Positions 12,218 to 25,431 of a DNA stretch of 64,000 nt are shown one piece after another. The stretch is taken from the NCBI RefSeq assembly GCF_030384665.1, contig NC_083673.1, forward strand, positions 567,501 through 631,500. The letters run 5' to 3'. The number at the start of each line of letters is the position of its first letter. Position 1 is the stretch's first letter. This DNA comes from Lodderomyces elongisporus (taxonomy: Eukaryota > Ascomycota > Pichiomycetes > Serinales > Debaryomycetaceae). The position numbers and the translations under genes were made by a program. The notes under the pieces were generated by a model. That model did not search any database, was not told the DNA's origin, and was given only the letters and a program-made list of their open reading frames with translations.

Positions 12218-13030
12218 ATGAATGCTAAACTGTATCTCCAGTCGTATGGGTGGCTAGAGGGCCAGCCCTTGAGAGAAGGTGGGTTGAAAAAGCCCATCTT
12301 GGTCAACCACAAAAAGGATACCAAGGGTTTAGGACATGATACCAACAATGCAGATATGTGGTGGGAGAGCTTGTTTGATGGCCAGTTGAAAAGTTTGGAG
12401 GTTGATCATTCTGCAAATGGAGGACCCACTTTTAAGCAAGATAAGCAACAGGTGGACAATACTATGAGAAAATCATTGTCTCCTTTGTACAGGATGTTTG
12501 TGAAAGGTCAAGGTTTGGCAGGAACTGTGGGTAAAGTTGAACACACTAAAGTTGAGCTGAAGATTGATGCGAATAAAGCAATTGAGGAGATACATAAGCT
12601 AACCACTGGAGTAAAGTTTAAGCTGCGAAGTGATACGGAGAAGATGAACATAAAAGTAGATGACGCTGCATTAGAGACAGACAGAAAGAGGAAAGAAAAG
12701 AAAGACAAGAAGGACAAGAAGGACAAGAAAGACAAGAAGGACAAGAAAGAAAAGAAAGAAAAGAAGGAAAAGAAGGAAAAGAAGGACAAGAAGGAAAAGA
12801 AAGGCAAGAAAGAAAAGAAGGAAGAGCAGAAAGAAAAGCTGAAAAAGAGAAGGTTGGAGCAAACGGATGAAGAAGAAGAGATTGGAAAACAAAACGAAAG
12901 AAAAAAGTTTAGAACAACCAAAAATTCCGACGAAAATGAAGAAATAATAAAGAATAGGGACAAGAAAGATAAGATGGGCAAGAAGGACAAGAAGGACAAG
13001 AAGCTCAAAAAGAGCAAAACAGAAAACTAA
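12218..13030 (+). CDS. TMA23: Nucleolar ribosome-biogenesis protein Tma23
   Basis: The N-terminus (YLQSYGWLEGQPLREGGLKK, then PILVNHKKDTKGLG and WWESLFDGQLK) matches the G-patch-like start of Tma23, a nucleolar protein linked to 40S biogenesis. The conserved SPLYRMFVKGQGLAGT segment lies near residues 88-103. The C-terminal half is almost pure Lys/Asp/Glu (KKDKKDKK-type repeats), built on AAGAAGGACAAG-like DNA repeats, and is typical of nucleolar proteins. At 270 residues it is longer than the about 210 of S. cerevisiae because of this tail. The divergent partner PRP24 is the same as in S. cerevisiae (YMR268C/YMR269W), which supports the call. Confidence 0.9.
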   Translation: MNAKLYLQSYGWLEGQPLREGGLKKPILVNHKKDTKGLGHDTNNADMWWESLFDGQLKSLEVDHSANGGPTFKQDKQQVDNTMRKSLSPLYRMFVKGQGLAGTVGKVEHTKVELKIDANKAIEEIHKLTTGVKFKLRSDTEKMNIKVDDAALETDRKRKEKKDKKDKKDKKDKKDKKEKKEKKEKKEKKDKKEKKGKKEKKEEQKEKLKKRRLEQTDEEEEIGKQNERKKFRTTKNSDENEEIIKNRDKKDKMGKKDKKDKKLKKSKTEN

Positions 13031-13477
13031 AAGTTTTCGTTTAATGAAGGGTTGAGGGTTTCAAGGTTGTGTGTGTATATATATATTTACTTATATAAAA
13101 GTCGTGTATTGGTGGTTAAGATTTCTAGTGGAAAAAGGCGCGATTTTTAAACGATTATTTTTATCAAAGTTGATGGTTATCAAATCCAAGTTATATAACC
13201 AATTAGTACAACATTCATAGACTGTGGAATATTATTCAATTCCTTTTCATATTTTGTTTTCTTTTTCTTTTCTTTTTTCTTTTTTAGCTTTGGCTTTCAT
13301 TTCACATTCATCAATGCATTTTATTTTTTCGAATCGTTAAAAGCATACCTGAGTTCTTTGATACTTGTGTCTACTGACAAATTAGGTTTGTTTGATTTTG
13401 ATCTTTTCAACCTCGATTTTTTTTTTTTTTTTTTTTGGCTCATTCTTTCTTTTGGGTATAAAAGATTTTAAATTGCA
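13031..13477. other. Intergenic between TMA23 and the PXA-domain gene
   Basis: No gene seen. A pyrimidine tract covers 13250-13285, an 18-T run lies at 13419-13436, and a TATAAAAG box at 13457-13464 sits only about 15 bases before the next ATG, so it may be too close to serve as a TATA element for that start. Confidence 0.55.
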
Positions 13478-14926
13478 ATGTCAAATTTGATTCTTGCACT
13501 GTTATCTACTTTAGCTTTTGGGAGTTTCGCTATAGTGTGTTTTATTGTTGCATATGCGCTGCGTTTTTCATACAGACCAAAAGAGCTGAAACCAAGGGTT
13601 TACGGGACCAAATTCAAATTTGTTGAAAAACTTCAGCGCAAAACACGAGAACCGAAATCAAAATTGTTAGTTTCAAATTCTGAATTTGAAGAAATATACA
13701 ACCTTGTTTTGGGAACATATGTCAATCCGTGGTATTGTCGTATTTCCTCGTCACTGATTTTAACGCTGGATATTAAATTGGAGTTTATAAAAATCGAAAA
13801 GCTATTGAAACTGAAAAAAGTTGATTTTGGTAAATTTGTGACAAATAAAGTTATCCCCGTGATAACAAATCATTTTAGGGATGTTGCACGGGTGGGAATC
13901 TCAGACGAGGATATTGACCGAAGATGTAAATTCTCACAAAAGAATATAGAGAGATTTCTTATGGTAACATTGTCTGAGGAAGAGAAACATAGTCATCTTG
14001 TTCGAGAGCTTCTCGTGGTGATTATTGAAAAGGTAATTGCGGTGGTTAGTGATCCAGATTTAATCAATCTTAAAGTCGTTGGCCAAAGAAATGAAGCCAA
14101 AGAGTTGAAAGCGATATTGGAGGAATATGCACAGGCAAGAGGTGATCATATAGGTGACTGGGATAACCCATCTGAATACGAAGTAAGTGATGATGATGAT
14201 GATGATTGTGGTGGTGTTAATGGTGTTAATGGTGATGGCAGTGATGATGGTAGAGTTAGTGAAAATGAAGATGATGAAGTTGCAACAAGGGAAGGACATG
14301 AAGAAAGTAGTGATACAGACGCATCCTTGAATTCAAGTGGGAATTCCGAGACTGAGTTTCCGATGGATTCTACTGATTTGCCCGTTTTGTGTAAAATCCA
14401 GTCTACTATTATGGAAAACAAAAAAACCATTTTCATCATTGAGGTTCAGACACAACTGAAAGCAGGCTGGTTGGTTGGGCGTCGTTTTAACCAATTCCGG
14501 GATCTTCATGCATACGTTGGTGGTAAATACAAGTTTCCTCTGGTATTTGCAAACTCGAGAAAGGAACAACTTGAGGCGTTTCTCAACGATTTGATCAAAA
14601 ATGAGGTTCCCATAGCACAAAAGTTTTTACAACAGGGCCATTTCAGTGTTAAGCGACCTACGGTATTTGTGAGATTTGTTACTCAAATGATGAAAATCTT
14701 TCTCTCTATGGATATTAAGGCCTCGATAGTGCGAGCGTTACGTAGTCCACGAGAGGTGAGAACTGATGCACAAAAGTTGAAGACTCAGAGAGAAGCTATG
14801 GAAATGATGAAAAAGTATTCGCTTGTTTTGGATTTGAATTCTTTTCAATTATTGCAAAATCAAAATTACAACAAGTGTTTAGTGTATAGCATAGTCGATG
14901 AGCTAATAAATGAGTTATCGAGATGA
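13478..14926 (+). CDS. PXA-domain ER membrane protein (Mdm1/Nvj3-like)
   Basis: This 482-residue protein starts with a strong membrane segment (NLILALLSTLAFGSFAIVCF, residues 3-27), which suggests N-terminal ER anchoring. Residues about 65-220 have the PXA pattern (YVNPWYCRISS, LVRELLVVIIEKVIAVVSDPDLIN). An acidic Asp/Glu/Asn-rich linker (about 225-290) precedes a PX-like region (GWLVGRRFNQFRDLHAYV) and a short C-terminal helical part. This architecture fits the S. cerevisiae Mdm1/Nvj3 family of organelle-contact proteins, but it is much shorter than Mdm1 (over 1100 residues) and close to Nvj3. No catalytic function is implied. I leave the symbol blank because orthology between the two cannot be decided by eye. 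Confidence 0.7.
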   Translation: MSNLILALLSTLAFGSFAIVCFIVAYALRFSYRPKELKPRVYGTKFKFVEKLQRKTREPKSKLLVSNSEFEEIYNLVLGTYVNPWYCRISSSLILTLDIKLEFIKIEKLLKLKKVDFGKFVTNKVIPVITNHFRDVARVGISDEDIDRRCKFSQKNIERFLMVTLSEEEKHSHLVRELLVVIIEKVIAVVSDPDLINLKVVGQRNEAKELKAILEEYAQARGDHIGDWDNPSEYEVSDDDDDDCGGVNGVNGDGSDDGRVSENEDDEVATREGHEESSDTDASLNSSGNSETEFPMDSTDLPVLCKIQSTIMENKKTIFIIEVQTQLKAGWLVGRRFNQFRDLHAYVGGKYKFPLVFANSRKEQLEAFLNDLIKNEVPIAQKFLQQGHFSVKRPTVFVRFVTQMMKIFLSMDIKASIVRALRSPREVRTDAQKLKTQREAMEMMKKYSLVLDLNSFQLLQNQNYNKCLVYSIVDELINELSR

Positions 14927-17593
14927 TTTCGTTTTTTACGCAAATAATAAAACTTATAATGAACTAAACTTGAGATTTTTATAAGCCGTTTCAAGATTTT
15001 TTTTTTTGGAATGTATGTACGTATTTGCTTATGTTGTCTCCTAGTTTTTTGTTCTCTCCTCAAGAAAAGTAATGAATTTTTCACTTTAAACATAGAGTTA
15101 TAAAGTTATGTTTCTTTAATAAACTAGTTTTATGAGTATTTCATTTTCGATAGTGGAGCTATACTTGTTTAGATGAAACTTAGCTCGAGTTGAAGATAGA
15201 AAAAAGAAACCAGCAGAGAAGAAGAAGAAGAAGAAGAAGAAGAATAAAAAAAAACGGTTATTTGTTGGGCAGTATCAATGAACTTTCATCTACATGGAAA
15301 GGATCATCCTTGAAGTTCTTTACCCCTTTCATCAATACCTACTTTTCCCCATAGTTTCTTAAAGGGAGCTGTGGGTAAATGATTAAGCAGCATATCAATA
15401 CTAGAGTTAAAGAATGGCCAAAAAGGCCCTAAAGGCCCTAAAGGACAAAAAGGATAAAAAGGACAAAAAAAAGTGGCTACATTCACAAGTGCTTTTTTGC
15501 TTTATTTGTTTTTTATTTCTTACTTCTTTCACTTTAAACCCCCGCTCTCCCCCACACACAGTTGCCAAATAATTTTTTTTTTACGAGATGTGTCAGGAAG
15601 GCTTAGCAATTAGAGTGCAAAAGACTACTTTGTTATCTTGCTTTTATACAGCCTTTCTCTGTTAGACTAAACGAGTATCTCCCTTTAGTTCATCCAAATC
15701 TGTATCTTTTTTTTTTCTTCTTCTTCTTCTTCTTCTTCTTCTCTTCTTCTTCTTCTCGAGCTAGTCTCGGTTCGTATAGAGTTGATCATATTGTTCCGAT
15801 ATCAACGATGAGATTAGCGAGTTTGTTCACTATTGTGGAAAACTCAATCACCCCACATCTGTAATCCTAATTTCAATACACAATAAATTCAAACAAGTCA
15901 AACAAAGAGAAATAAGGAAAGCAATTAAAGCAAAAAAAATGGTCAACAGATACCAGGGATTATCGGAGATGTATCAGCAATTTTTAATTGGTATGAACCA
16001 ATAGCAACAAGAAAAAGTTGAAGGGATATTAAAATACAAAAAAGAAAGGATTAAAAAAATTAAAATAACTAAAAAATCAAAAAAAAAACCAATTAATATT
16101 AGAGAAAGAAAGCCTTGTAGCAATGCTATCTAAAGGGTAAATACATAGCAGCAAATGAACTTATTGGCAAAAAGGCGGGATGGTTAGGGATGAAATTGCA
16201 ATGTAGAATTGGGGTAATGTTGAACTAAAGTGTATACGTTATTGTTTTTTTTTTTACTTTGACCAAGGTGCCCCCACGGAAAAACTTTGTTGGGGTTGTT
16301 TTTGTGGCAACAAAGGAAAAACCTCAAAATCATACAAAAGTCTACCACAAGAAAAAAAAAATAAACAAAACACAAATTCCGAACAAAAGACAGGAAACAT
16401 GGTACGTTTGTGTATTTGTATAAAGCGGAAGATAAGCAACACGAAAAGTTTGGAGGATACATTGTTTGTGAAAGGAATGATGCTTTAGTCTCTCATACTA
16501 ACTACAGGAGAAAGAGAAGTTGGGGGGGGGGGGGGGGGAAGAGGGAGAGGGGAGGGAAATGATAGAGTTTCTTATTCTCAACAGCAAACCAACTCCGCTT
16601 CCCCTCCTTTCTTTTTATCTTACAACGAACAATTATTATTAGTTTTCTTTTTTTTTTTTCATTTTTTTTCTTTGAAATTCATTCTTCTCTCCTTTTCACC
16701 CTCTTTTTACTTTTCAATGAAAACATCCTAGCTCTTGAACAACAAAAGATTATGAAACCAGCCCCGCAAGGCTCCTCCAAAATACATGGGCAGAATTCTC
16801 AAAACCAGTTAACCATTCATTCTAAATTCTTTTTCAAAGAAACAGAAATGAAAAAAAATGAAACGGCAGTTTTAACCTTCCATTGGCTATATAAATTAAT
16901 CTTAGTTTTGGAAGAACTGCTCATAACACGCGACATTCAACTTTGTTACTTTATTACTCTGTTCTTCTATATCACAGAGACGAGCGACATTCTCCGTTTC
17001 TCCATCCCTAACAACATTCTTCCCCACCTTATTTAATATGCACAATTACTAAAAAGCCCTGTCTCCCCCAAAACAACAAAAAAGAAATTTTCTTTTTCTT
17101 TTTCCTTTTTTTTCTCCTTCAAGATTCCACTTTGCTTTACATTACAAGACTTTGTTAGTTCAAGCTCCTATTCCATTGTTTTGGCTGCAAATAGTGTCCC
17201 CCCAACCACCTCCACCAATGCCAATGTTGAATTAATTAAAAAAAAAACATTATGGATGTTTACTCTAATTGTACAAATTGCCGTAGAGTGTTAGATTGGC
17301 AATGTGTTATAATGTTACAATGCCCTTTTGTTTGAATTCATCTTTCCATTATGTAACGCTTTTGTCTCTTTTTCTTTCTATTCATATTTCTTAGTTTTTA
17401 TTTTTATTTTATTATTATAATTTTTTTTTTTTTTATTAATTTTTGCCAATTTCTATTAAAGAATAAAGTGTTGGAGGAATACCTCTAGTATAAATTGTAG
17501 CTTGTTTCTCCTAGGTTTTGGCATCACCACTATTGCAATTTCAAGAAAGAGGTTGAAACCAAATCAAGCTCGAATACACATAAACACATCAAT
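14927..17593. other. Large gene-free stretch upstream of the MFS transporter
   Basis: 2.67 kb without a supported gene. It contains GAA (15215-15240) and CTT (15716-15755) triplet runs, a CCCTAAAGG duplication (15427-15443), and a 17-G run (16522-16538) followed by C/T-rich DNA. A 21-codon frame (15939-16004) has an A-rich start context. A minus-strand fragment at 15258-15430 encodes some protein-like segments in two frames but matches nothing I know. Most of this is probably long promoter and leader of the transporter gene. Confidence 0.5.
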
Positions 17594-19162
17594 ATGTCTG
17601 CTGAGAAATCCGAGTTTTCCCATATTGAAGAGTCCAAGGCTCAAGCTACACACTATGAAGTCTCAAGCGACTTAAAAAGATCCGACTCTGAGTTGGGTCC
17701 TCGCGAAATTGCTGAGGAACAAGACTATTATACCAACTTGCCAGAATCATTGCAGGATTTGACTCAAGAAGAGTTGAAACAACTCGACAAAAAGACACTT
17801 CGTAAGATCGATTTGAGATTGATGCCCATGTTGATCTTTATTTATATCTTGAACTATATCGATCGAAACAACATTGCTAGTGCCAGATTAGGTGGATTGG
17901 AAGAAGACTTGGGCCTCAAGGGAAACCAATACCAAATCTGTATTTCCATCTTGTTTATCGGATACATCTTGTTTCAGGTTCCTTCAAATATGCTATTGAA
18001 CAAAATCGGACGTCCATCAACGTATTTGGCCGTGGTTATGACTATTTGGGGTGCCATTTCCACTTGTACTGCTGCAGTGCAAGGATTTGGTGGATTAGTC
18101 GCAATCAGAGCATGCCTTGGTATCGTTGAGTCTGCATTCTTTTGTAGTGCATTGATGATCCTTGCTTCTTGGTACGACAAAAAAACATTGGCAAGTAGAA
18201 ATTCTATCCTTTACTCGGGTTCCTTGATCTCATCTGCATTCAGTGGATTGTTGGCAGCCGGTATTTTGGAAATGGACGGATTGGGAGGAATTCAAGGATG
18301 GAGATACTTGTTCATCATTGAAGGTGGTGTTACCGTGCTCACAGTTCCATTTGCCTACTTCATCTTGCCTGATACCCCAGCAAACACAAAGTTTTTGTCA
18401 CAACAAGAAAAAGACATCATCCAATGGAGGTTGCAAAAAGATGTTGGTGTGAAAGATAGCGACAAAGAAGCTGAAATTTCCGATTGGGAAGGTTTCAAAT
18501 TGGCCGTGAAGGATATCAAGATGTGGATGCTTTGTGGTATGCACAGTTTCTTGGTTGCTGCTTGCGGTGTCACTAATTTCTTCCCCACCATTGTTGGAAC
18601 TTTAAACTTTAACCACACAATTACCTTGTGTTTAACTGCACCACCATACGTTGTTGCCGTTGTAGTGACATACTTTTGGGCCAAGAATGCCGATAGGACT
18701 GGAGAACGTACATTGCATGTGATTATCCCACTTATTTGTGCATTAGTTGCATTCATCATTGCGGTTGCCACATTGAACACGGGTGCACGTTACTTTTCAA
18801 TGATTTTGATGATCCCTAGTCTTTACTGTGCATTTGTGGTGATTCTTACTTGGATTTCCAACTGTTGTCCTAGACCACCTGCAAAGAGAGCTATTTCCAT
18901 TGCAATGGTGAACTGTTTGAGTAACAGTACTTCCATCTGGAATGCATTCTTGTATCCTTCAAGCGATGGTCCTCGTTATGTCAAGGCCATGAGTTGTAAC
19001 ATTGCATTCTTGGTGTTGTCCATATTGTTTGTTGTGATGTTGAGAATCAGATTAATGGTGTTGAACAAGAAGATCAAGAGTGGTACTATGAATTGGCAAC
19101 TGGAGTTGGGTAAAGGTAATGATGGAAGCAAGATTTCACCAGACTTTAGATACTTGTACTAA
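17594..19162 (+). CDS. MFS transporter, allantoate permease / anion:cation symporter family
   Basis: A 522-residue major facilitator of the Dal5/Tna1 type, likely a plasma-membrane proton symporter for an organic anion or vitamin-like substrate. A hydrophilic N-terminus of about 75 residues leads into helix 1 with the family signature YIDRNNIASARLGGLEEDL. The TM4-5 region reads RACLGIVESAFFCSALMILASW. The central loop carries LPDTPANTKFLSQQEK, again typical of the family, and about 12 membrane segments follow. The C-terminal tail is short. The substrate cannot be read from sequence: the family covers allantoate, nicotinate, pantothenate and biotin precursors. It has an unusually long upstream region. 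A perfect AGGAGAATTCTCCT palindrome (19194-19207) follows the stop. Confidence 0.82.
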   Translation: MSAEKSEFSHIEESKAQATHYEVSSDLKRSDSELGPREIAEEQDYYTNLPESLQDLTQEELKQLDKKTLRKIDLRLMPMLIFIYILNYIDRNNIASARLGGLEEDLGLKGNQYQICISILFIGYILFQVPSNMLLNKIGRPSTYLAVVMTIWGAISTCTAAVQGFGGLVAIRACLGIVESAFFCSALMILASWYDKKTLASRNSILYSGSLISSAFSGLLAAGILEMDGLGGIQGWRYLFIIEGGVTVLTVPFAYFILPDTPANTKFLSQQEKDIIQWRLQKDVGVKDSDKEAEISDWEGFKLAVKDIKMWMLCGMHSFLVAACGVTNFFPTIVGTLNFNHTITLCLTAPPYVVAVVVTYFWAKNADRTGERTLHVIIPLICALVAFIIAVATLNTGARYFSMILMIPSLYCAFVVILTWISNCCPRPPAKRAISIAMVNCLSNSTSIWNAFLYPSSDGPRYVKAMSCNIAFLVLSILFVVMLRIRLMVLNKKIKSGTMNWQLELGKGNDGSKISPDFRYLY

Positions 19163-19765
19163 TCAGGTGGTACATGTACAAGGGAGTTGTAGGAGGAGAA
19201 TTCTCCTAAAAAAAAAGAAAGAAATAAACCCCCCCCCCCTTTGCCAAAAGAAGAGAGAAAGAAGGTGGAGAGGTGGTTGTAACGCTCAGATTCAATTCGC
19301 TTTTTATACTTTATATTAATATATATATTTTTTTGGTTTGAATGATAACGATAACTATTTTAGAAGACAGCAGTCTATCTGTTTTAATTATGTATCTCTA
19401 TATACATCTCTATTTTAAATACTTTATGTTTACGTTTGTTTCTTAGAACTGCTGTGTCGTAACTAAATGTTGTACATGTCGCAAATTCTCAGTGTCGCTG
19501 GAAAAAAATTAGTAATAGCAAAACACAAAATTGCAATGAATTAAATCGTTCAACCAAAGCTAGCAAGAAAACGAGAGATCATCGAGAAAGAGAAGGCAAG
19601 AGGAAAGAGAAGGCAAGAGGAAAGAGAAGGCAAGAGGAAAGAGAAAGCCACCATTGAGTCGACCTAATTAGTTACCCATATAGAGTATTCATAAATTAAC
19701 CACTTTTACTGAGTCCGTTCTTTATATTTTTTTTCCCCAAACTATTCCAATAAAACCATAAGAAG
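19163..19765. other. Intergenic between the MFS gene and RPC19
   Basis: Contains the 19194-19207 palindrome, a C10 run (19229-19238) and three perfect copies of a 17-bp purine-rich repeat at 19591-19641. No gene seen. Confidence 0.6.
19591..19641. repeat. 17-bp tandem repeat, three copies
   Basis: Unit AGAAGGCAAGAGGAAAG repeated three times without mismatch, about 125 bases before the RPC19 start. Function unknown. Confidence 0.9.
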
Positions 19766-20173
19766 ATGTCACAAGAAGATACACACATGCAAGATGCTAA
19801 CCATGCTGCCAATGCAGTGTCACCTTCCCCATCGGAAGAAGAAATCATCTATGATGCAGATAAGATCAGGATTCTCCCAGGTTCGCTGGAAGATGGCACT
19901 TCGGCCTCTTTTCAAATATTAGATGAAGATCACACTTTGGGTAATGCTCTACGCTACATGATCATGAAGAACCCTGAAGTGGAGTTTTGTGGGTACAGTA
20001 TACCTCATCCAAGTGAGAACAAGTTGAATGTGAGAATACAAACATATGGTAATATTTCTGCAGTAGAGGCGTTGCACCAGGGATTAGATAACTTGAGTGA
20101 ATTGTGCGATGTTGTGGAAGAGAAATTTGAAGAGAAATTGAAAGAAGGTAATTACAGTAGAGAGGAGGTGTAA
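19766..20173 (+). CDS. RPC19: RNA polymerase I and III shared subunit AC19
   Basis: AC19 pairs with AC40 in the assembly platform of RNA polymerases I and III, equivalent to a bacterial alpha subunit. The alpha-like core is clear: SFQILDEDHTLGNALRYMIM (about residues 50-70), then the VEFCGYSIPHPSENKLNVRI strand pair and a C-terminal helix rich in charged residues. Length 135 is close to the 142 of S. cerevisiae, with a short acidic N-terminal extension. The start ATG is the first in frame. DBP2 follows on the same strand, exactly as in S. cerevisiae (YNL113W/YNL112W). Confidence 0.95.
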   Translation: MSQEDTHMQDANHAANAVSPSPSEEEIIYDADKIRILPGSLEDGTSASFQILDEDHTLGNALRYMIMKNPEVEFCGYSIPHPSENKLNVRIQTYGNISAVEALHQGLDNLSELCDVVEEKFEEKLKEGNYSREEV

Positions 20174-23536
<3,363 letters not shown>

Positions 23537-23684
23537 TGCTGTAGAAGCTTTCGCTCATTCACCATCTATTTATTTCGTGACGAGACAACTTGTCAGTATG
23601 CAAGTACTGTGACTAAGGGGTCGAAGAGTATTTATTAATTATTAATTATATTATTTTTTTGTTGGTACTAATTCGCTATTATAC

Positions 23685-23716
<32 letters not shown>

Positions 23717-25431
23717 TCATTACATTGAATAATTTGAATTATACTTGTAGAGCAGTTTGTAGTGTAGATTATCAGTTTTAGTTTATTTTGGCAATTTTCA
23801 CTAACTTGAAGCAATTTGTAGCCTGTACTCACCTACAGAACATCAAGATACGAAAAAAAAAAGAAAAAAAAGAATAAGTAAACATAATTTTCACATGCTA
23901 AAAAAACGCAAAAAGACGCACAACGTAAAGTGCAAAATGTAAAGTGTCACAAGACCGACAGATTTGTTTTCCTCTTTATTTATTTTTTTGGGAACCAACA
24001 AAAAACCATTGAAAAAAAATAAACAAAGAGGAAAAGAAAATTACATATACACATCTCTACATGTATATATATAAACATATAATATATGTATATATATATA
24101 TATATATAGCTGAGGTTAGTTGGTAAAGGTAAGAGGGAAGGTGCCAAGGGTCGTGAATGTCCGGTGTTGACCGATCCTGATTTAATATAATGGTTTTGTA
24201 CTTGCTTTGGAAAATTTGAAAATAAAAATGAAACCAAAAAAAAAAAATTTAAGGTGTAGGAAACACTTCTCACAGCTAGGGTAGTTTCAATTCTTCACTG
24301 TGTTGTAGAGTATTCTTCATCCTTCAAATGATGATCACATAATTTTTGAAAATGTAGTCGTACTAGAACTGGTGGATGTGGTGGAACTTGTAAAAAACAA
24401 AAAAAAAAAAAAGAATTCGGTTAAAAACTGGAGTTTTGGTATGGGCAGTTTGACACAAAAACCCCGTTTGGCTCACAATCTCTTTTGGCTTGTAATTTTT
24501 CGGGTATTGCATTGATAGGAGTACTCCACAGAAATCCAACACTTTGAAGAGATTGTTCCGTCATTCACCATAATATACCTAATTGTACGTGTTTTTGGTT
24601 AAACATGTAGTTCAATTTTTTTATTTGGGGGAAAAAATATACTGTAATACTTTGAACATATATATATATATATATATATTCAATTTTCACCCATTCATTT
24701 GTTTTCTTGGATTGAACAATATAAATACATTTTGATCTGCAAATTTCGCCGGAATAAAAATTTTCACCTATTCCACCCCTCTTCTTGTCTCTTTCCAAAT
24801 CATTCTTTTTTTGTCTACACCAAATCATTTAGCAGGTTCATACTTTAGAAAGTTTTCTATTCTTTGTATAGAAGAAAAAGCCAAAAAAACAAACAGAAAG
24901 AAAACTTATTCAACAGTTGATTGAAAAAATCTAACGAACCCTTTAGACCCGGTGTAATCAAAGACAAAGTTCGTGAATAGTTTTATACACAAAATTTCGA
25001 CAAAAAGTACATACTATCTTTAATTGAAAAGAAAGAGAATCAAGAGAGCAAGCATTCCATTAACCATAATATTGTCAACCTAAGTACATCGAAGTAGCCT
25101 TACATTTTGAAAGAGTTATCAAATCTGCCAGCTTAAAGAACTTTCAATCTATAAGCAATTGCTGTATTTTATAAAGAACAACAACAAGAAGAAGAAGAAG
25201 AAGAAGAAGAAGAAGAAGAAGAGATCCGTTGGAGTTCAAACTACTTTATAACAACTAACTTACTGTGTCGATATAAACCCTCCCCCCCGTCCTCCGCATT
25301 CTGGCGAAAAAAAAAATTTAGATCAAACTGCTTACACACATTTTGTGTCCAATTTTTTTTTTATCTTTTTTTTTCTTTTCCAACGCATATTTAATCATAA
25401 GCGCAGCTAAAAGCCACCATTTTGATTTTAC
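23537..25431. other. Long gene-free region, DBP2 3' flank and CHO2 promoter
   Basis: Contains TA dinucleotide runs at about 23697-23717, 24056-24108 and 24660-24680. A more mixed-composition stretch at 24110-24190 matches no RNA I know. A GAA triplet run spans 25188-25220 and pyrimidine tracts precede the CHO2 start. No protein gene is supported. Confidence 0.55.

Noticed and set aside
11973..12221. 82-codon frame upstream of TMA23
   Set aside because: The second half translates ATT and CTTC repeats, and I recognise no similarity; at best an upstream ORF.
12508..13017. Long antisense frame opposite TMA23
   Set aside because: Phe/Leu/Ser-rich reverse translation of the AAG/GAC repeats in the TMA23 tail.
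16376..16510. ATG followed by GTACGT and a TACTAAC at 16496, as in an MLC1-like ATG-only exon
   Set aside because: The next AG is only about five bases after the branch site and the downstream frame is poly-Gly from a G run.
23888..23898. Inositol/choline-response (Ino2/Ino4) element TTTTCACATGC for CHO2
   Set aside because: It matches the S. cerevisiae consensus but lies about 1.5 kb before CHO2 and near DBP2, and Ino2/Ino4 targets differ in Candida; probably chance.
24110..24190. tRNA or other structured RNA
   Set aside because: Composition is less AT-rich but there is no A/B box or acceptor-stem pairing; no tRNA gene was identified anywhere in the window.
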